Source: Camellia lanceoleosa
Taxonomy: Eukaryota > Streptophyta > Magnoliopsida > Ericales > Theaceae
DNA: 64,000 bases
Reading direction: 5' to 3'
NCBI GenBank assembly: GCA_025200525.1
Contig: CM045761.1
Location: 75,669,551 to 75,733,550 of the forward strand
The notes beneath the pieces were generated by a model that was not told the origin of the DNA, made no database searches, and was given only the letters and a program-made list of their open reading frames with translations. Position 1 is the first letter of the stretch, and each line of letters opens with the position of its first letter. A program made the translations under genes and the position numbers. Positions 59,155 through 64,000 of this stretch are shown here, one piece after another.

Positions 59155-59697
59155 AATTCTGCCCCCGAAATTCTGCCTATGAACTGATACCCTCAGGTAA
59201 ACCTGATTCCCCAAAATATTGATGCCCTCAGGCCTGATGCCCGAACTCGCAAACTGATACATGCATTCCCTGCAGAGATACACTCTAAAAGCACATAGCA
59301 AGTAAATGAGAGCCAATACACCCCTATGTTGGGGTAGGATTTCCCTGTCCTATTTTGTCAAGAGCTAGGTTTCACTATGCACGCAGCGGTTTCAAACAAC
59401 CTAACATCGGGTAAGCAACCTGTCCTAGTTTGGAATGGTCACTATGGATTCCGAATATGCACTAGGTCGAATGGTCGAAAAGGTGCCCGATATACTGGGG
59501 TTTGTGTTCCCCATCTTGGCGAGCCGCCATAATCGGCCTTATGGCATGCTTTGACAAAGTCAAGCCTCCGGCAAACCGCTCAGGAATAGCAGATGGCCAA
59601 CACGGTGTCCTAGGCGCACCAATGCACATGCAATGCAAAGAAACACATAAGTGTAGTCAAAGCAGGATGTCACGAGTTCAAGTCAAGCTCTCTATTC
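59155..59697 (-). other. Leader of the LTR-A element, truncated
   Basis: Minus strand follows 15691-16220 closely (GGGGTGTATTGGCTC, GGAATGGTCACTATGGA). Similarity ends near 59155, so the rest of this element is deleted. Confidence 0.75.
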
Positions 59698-59715
59698 TCT
59701 CCAGCAGAGTCGCCA
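59698..59715 (-). other. Primer binding site of LTR-A element
   Basis: Minus strand TGGCGACTCTGCTGGAGA, five bases after LTR-A ends (GTCTACA). Confidence 0.85.
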
Positions 59716-62560
59716 GAAACTGTAGACGTCCCCGAATGCCCCGGGAGGATGACTCCCATCTTGTTCGTTTTGTGGGTGTACTACAGTTCGGACTCAAATT
59801 GTCACGGTTCTAAATTTGAACCAAAGAGTCCAAATCCGGCAAATCGTTTTGAGAAAACAGATTTTTTGAAAGAAGTGCCAAACATGGACTGCTTTGCCAG
59901 ATACAGAGTCGCCACCTAAATGTTTTTTTTTAATGGGGAAATTTAGGAAACCCTAACTCGATGCCAAAGGCCACGCGTCCGTCATCACCAAAGTTGCCTC
60001 GGCTTGGGAACTTGGGTACGATCGGGGAAGGTCAGCTATGAGCACCCCCTCTCGCTCGGTCCAAAGACCGGCCTCTACTAACCGTGATATCCGATTTTGA
60101 AAACGTTATGTGTTCTTATTCCGATTATTAGCCTAGATTTACTATGTTATGCGCACAGCAAACAAGTATAGACCGAATCACCCAGATTGGAACAAAACAT
60201 TTCAGGTTTGCTTTGAAAGTGATTTGCTACTCACAAGTAGGCTAAAATGCAGGTTTTGCCACCCTCAAGTGGGCTTTAGAAAAGACGGTTTTGCCACTAT
60301 CTAGTGGGCTTAAAGCTCTTAGTTTTAATGCATTATTCCAACTTAGGTAATTTGACCTCCATCCACAGGCATTCAAGCAGTTATATCACATAAGCAGCTA
60401 GCCTCATGGTAATCATGCTATTATGGCAACATTCACACGCATGCGATATGCTAAAGCATAAAAGCTTACCTAGTACTCCAAGCCAAAACAAAAGCTAGTT
60501 AGTAATCAATGCGTGATCCTAGCTCATGTTAAGATGGCTAATGCAACACATACAAGATGCAGCTGAAATAGGCTCGGCTAATCTACAATGACATGTGAAA
60601 TGCTACAGCTAACACGTATTCAATTTGGAATTGAAATACAGATGCAGTTAGTATGATACGCCGAGCTCGGTGCATGCAAGACAAATGTATGGATGCACGC
60701 ATGCATTGCATAAGGTATGCTAATTTGAATGTGCCCTAATCTACCATCATAAGCAGGTAAATAAAAGGGAAGAAAGACGTGGGGTTGGAAGACATGCACA
60801 CACTCACACACACTTATTATACAATTGCCCTCACTCGGAGGGACCAAAAGAATAATACAGACTGAATAAATAATCAACTATCCTAGCTAATTAATTATTA
60901 CAGATCCTCTAAGTAATTAACAAATTAAATGAGCTAAGAAAGCAGTAAAGGCCTCGGGAAGAGGGTCCAATGCACACGTGCTCGAGTTTGCTCGGAAATC
61001 CATCGCCATGTACAAGTTTTCCTCTGTTTTCCCTGCTCTGCACTTCTGAAAATTGCGCAACTCCCAGGGATGCTTCCATGAACACTGTGGAGTGCCACCG
61101 GCTGAGAGGAATGGCCACCGGCCATGGGGAATACTCACCGGCCACTTATTAATCCATCGGCCACCAATGGATGGCGGTTAAACCTCAGATGGTAGGCCGG
61201 CCAAAGCTTCTGAAACCTGTTTGACAATGACGGAGAGGCGACAAGGCATGGCAATGCATTTTCAAAGCAATGTTTGCACCACCACCCTCCTTATCATATT
61301 CATGACTCAAAGGAGGATGGCCTTTGACCCTCGGACCACCAATCACGCATTTCAATGCGTGATGGCCCAAGAAGCCAAGTTGTGCATTTTGATTTCAAAT
61401 GTAATGCAAACCAAGCAAATTAAAGCCCAACCTCTATCATGCTCAATCAAGAGGCAAGGCATGCATGCCAAATGCAACCTAAGCATGTGAGCTAAGCATG
61501 CAACATGAGCACGAAGGCAAGTATGCAAACATGCAATATGTACTAGGCACACAACCTAAGCTAACAAGCATACAAGGCATGAAGCAATGTACCAACATGT
61601 AAAGAGTGCGCTTAAACTAATTTGGGCAACCCTCAACTAGGCCCAAAACAGTGGCCAAAAGCTATGGAAATGGGGCCAAATGCACATACAAGCATGCATG
61701 CATACATGATCCAATTCCTAGGCATCAAAAGGCAACTTTTAAGCACACTTAAAAGAGGATAAACATGGACAAATGGCATGCATAGAAAGCTCTGAAATCA
61801 TGTTAGAAAAGGTGCCAAACCAAGTAAACAAGACAAGCATGGCATGCAACAATGTCCAAAACTCAAGGCAAGCCAAAGGGCTTAAACCATGGCCATGCCA
61901 ACCAAGCCTCAAAGGGCCATAGGGACTCAAAACCATCCCAAGGCAGACCAAAGCAAGGGTAAAGGCACACCTAGATGGCATCCAAATGGCCTAAACATGG
62001 GAGCATACAAAAGGGGCCAAACATGGAGCATGAGATGACAATCTTATAAACTATTAAAGGGGCATCAAATGCAAGCATACAAGCATACCATGAGGACTGA
62101 AATGACATAACAAGTGGTTCCAAACCACTGAAATGAAGCAAGTAAAGCATGCTAGAGGGGTCAATACTCAAGGCATACAAGAGAGGTTGCATGGTAGCTA
62201 TACAAAGCAAGCCCTAGATGGCCTAAGCAACCAAAAACAGACCTTAAGCATGCCAAAATATGCATAAAAGCTTCACAAAGCTAAGCCAAAATCATGCTAG
62301 AAACAAGGCTCAAAGCTCAAAGCACAAAGCATGTTAAGGCAATTTTATGGCATTACAAGACAAGTATGCTAAGCATGCATGGTGTGTCTAAACCAAGTAA
62401 AAATAGTGCTATATCATGGAAAAATAAGCACAAATAACACTTAAGACATGGCCAACATGAACTTAAAAAATGGTGCTCACACATGAGGCTAAAATGGCAC
62501 TTTTTGAAGACAACAAGGAGAGGGGGTGGCCCTCTCCTTCTTAGGACCTTAAACCACCAT

Positions 62561-62598
62561 CCTCACCACTGAAATCTCTCAAGATTTCAGTCGTGAGG
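62561..62598. repeat. 17-bp-arm hairpin in LTR-A
   Basis: CCTCACCACTGAAATCT faces AGATTTCAGTCGTGAGG across CTCA, one mismatch. The counterpart is at 29072-29107. Confidence 0.85.
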
Positions 62599-62722
62599 AG
62601 GCCCAAATAAGGTGGTCCCAAAGCTCACAAAAAAATAGCACAAAATGGGGCCAAACAAGGCCTAAGAGGGGGTAAACGACCCCAAACACAAAAGTGTCCT
62701 TAATGAAGTATCTTAAACACAC

Positions 62723-62742
62723 AAAAAAAAAAAAAAAAAAAA
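62723..62742. repeat. Poly-A run
   Basis: Twenty consecutive A inside LTR-A. Confidence 0.95.
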
Positions 62743-63104
62743 GAACTTTTTTATGTTATACACAAAGCTCAAAACAGCAAGAAAGACAGGCTAAAAGCTG
62801 GTGCCAAAACGGGAAATAAAAGAGGGTTAAAGGTTCACCCTTGTAGACCAATGAAACCATCAGCTTCTTGGATCAAAAACCAGTCCCTTAGCCTCTGAAA
62901 ATGGCCTCTAGCTCCTTAGGTTGATGATGGAGGTGTGTGCTTAGGAGTTGTGGTGCAAAGGGGCCAAGAATCACTCACTTTGGAGCACTCTAACACATAC
63001 AAATGTAGAGAGAGATATAGAGTGAGAGTGATATATATTCTATATATATCAGATTTTCTAACCCTTGAAAATGGTGGAGAGGCTCTCTATATATAGAGCA
63101 AGAT

Positions 63105-63460
63105 AAGGTGCTAAGCTTCTTAGAGAAGCTAACACAAAAAAGGGTCAAAGGGGGCAAGCTTCCAAGGGAAGCTAAGCAAAGGGGTCAAGCTTCTCTTAGA
63201 AGCTTGACAAGGGTTCAAGCTTCTTGGAGAAGCTAAAACAAAAGGTGCAAAAGGTGCAAGCTTCTCTTGGAAGCTTAGAAGGGTTCAAGCTTCTTGGAGA
63301 AGCTTGGAGCAAAGGGTTCAAGCTTCTTGGAGAAGCTTAGAACAAAGGTTCAAAAGGTTCAAGCTTCCTCAAGAAGCTAAAACCAAGGGTTCGAAAGGTT
63401 CAAGCTTCCTCAAGAAGCTAAAGTAGGGGTTCAAAAGGGTCAAGCCTCCCTAAGAAGAGG
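63105..63460. repeat. Tandem array of AAGCTTCT/AGAAGCTT hairpins
   Basis: About ten units at 30-44-base spacing, typically CAAGCTTCTTGGAGAAGCTT: 8-bp arms around a 3-base loop. Variants swap the loop (CTC, CTTAG, CTCA). Confidence 0.9.
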
Positions 63461-63817
63461 TCTCGGCCAGAAAAGGGGGCCATCGGCCAAAACTATGGTC
63501 GGCCGGCCACACTGAATGCCGACCGGCCAATGGTATACTTCACCAATGGCCAGTAGCCTCAAAACACGGCCGGTGGCCTCAAGCCACGGCCGGTGGGTAC
63601 CAGGGGTAACTAAAAAAGCTACTCTCTACCCCCAGAAACAAAACAGAAGTGTTTGGTGTGAAACCGAACACAGAAGAGTCGAGTTGAGAGGTCCTGAGGC
63701 AAGGCGCGTAGCCGAGACCTCCGGGAACTCAAAATGAACACTAACATGGATGATCACCGAGTGTCCCAACGGTGACGTCCAAGTCTTGAGGACGGCCAAA
63801 AATGGGGTGTCTACAGA

Positions 63818-64000
63818 GGCCGACTAGGACTACTTATCAAATCCTGATTAAGCCTGCAGAGGCTGGGCATGAGCTTGTCGAAGTTCGAGGCTCGACGTAG
63901 GTATGGACCACACTTTACCATTTGCACCCCACACTTCATTTCAGATACGTTTATTATAGACATTGATCATCTAAATGCATTTGCAGGCATCCATAGAATA
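63818..64000 (+). pseudogene. Possible continuation exon of the gene cut by LTR-A
   Basis: The plus-strand frame reads RPTRTTYQILIKPAEAGHEL then VEVRGST and reaches TAG at the consensus-like donor TAG/GTATGG. A matching acceptor ATTTGCAG lies at 63978-63985. The composition is coding-like, and it lies where the gene broken at 59155 should resume. No domain recognised; runs off the window. Confidence 0.35.

Larger units (their letters stand above)
59721..63815 (-). mobile_element. LTR-A, same family as inner Tat LTR, minus strand
   Basis: 4095 bp from TGTAGACACCCCATTTTTGG (63815) to GACGTCTACA (59721). The first ~150 bases follow the inner Tat LTR closely. It keeps the hairpin at 62561-62598 and adds an AAGCTTCT array near its start (63105-63460). 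CCGG-rich clusters sit at 61085-61160 and 63480-63600. TATA-like CTATATATAGAG is near 63090. It is not coding. Confidence 0.88.

Noticed and set aside
61352..62210. Minus-strand Cys/His/Leu-rich frames in LTR-A
   Set aside because: They arise from the CATGCA-rich composition of the LTR and lack homologous openness in the inner LTRs.

Overview
This is a plant nuclear genome window, probably from a dicot, made almost entirely of nested transposable elements; more than four fifths can be assigned to one. The plant signature is clear. There is a Cassandra TRIM with 5S-rRNA-like LTRs and an initiator-tRNA-Met primer site. There are two Ty3/Gypsy elements of the Tat/Ogre/Retand type, with dual RNase H and antisense genes between integrase and the 3' LTR. 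There is also an orphan first exon of a cinnamyl-alcohol-dehydrogenase-like gene. I see no intact host gene, rRNA, tRNA or CRISPR array.

Layout. 1-1929: end of a minus-strand LTR (family X). 2582-3678: minus-strand remains of a MYB/SANT-like gene and a GRF-zinc-finger-like gene. 3776-8271: a 4.5-kb solo LTR. 9716-10559: an old Copia-like LTR, entered by the outer Tat element (10560-44170, perfect 5-bp target duplication CCATT). That element's gag was in turn split by a second Tat element (11927-31853, perfect duplication CCATC), and its 3' region holds a solo LTR of family Y (37304-39497). 44187-46352: AT-rich DNA with two foldback/MITE-like elements. 46353-49756: solo LTR of family X. 50203-50294: the CAD-like exon. 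50604-50921: a MITE. 51322-51937: Cassandra. 52479-52857: tail exons of a hAT-like gene, cut by a Copia-like LTR (52858-53778). 53779-64000: a minus-strand complex in which LTR-B (54119-56700) has a PPT on one side and a PBS on the other, and LTR-A (59721-63815) appears inserted in the antisense gene of the LTR-B element.

Both Tat elements carry gag, protease, RT, RNase H, a second (archaeal-type) RNase H and integrase on the plus strand. They also carry spliced antisense genes on the minus strand and satellite-like tandem arrays in the 3' UTR. All coding regions are broken by stops, frameshifts or lost catalytic residues. The outer element looks decayed by C-to-T change (about 35 differences between its 452-bp LTRs, counted by eye). 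The inner element has much more similar LTRs but a badly broken coding region.

The least explained signal is a recurring architecture. LTRs of different families each carry a compact cluster of short palindromes, and the palindrome differs by family: GCTCGAGC in X and in one Copia-like LTR, CCGCACGTGCGG in Y, CCGGCC-type in the Tat LTRs, and AAGCTTCT/AGAAGCTT hairpins in LTR-A.
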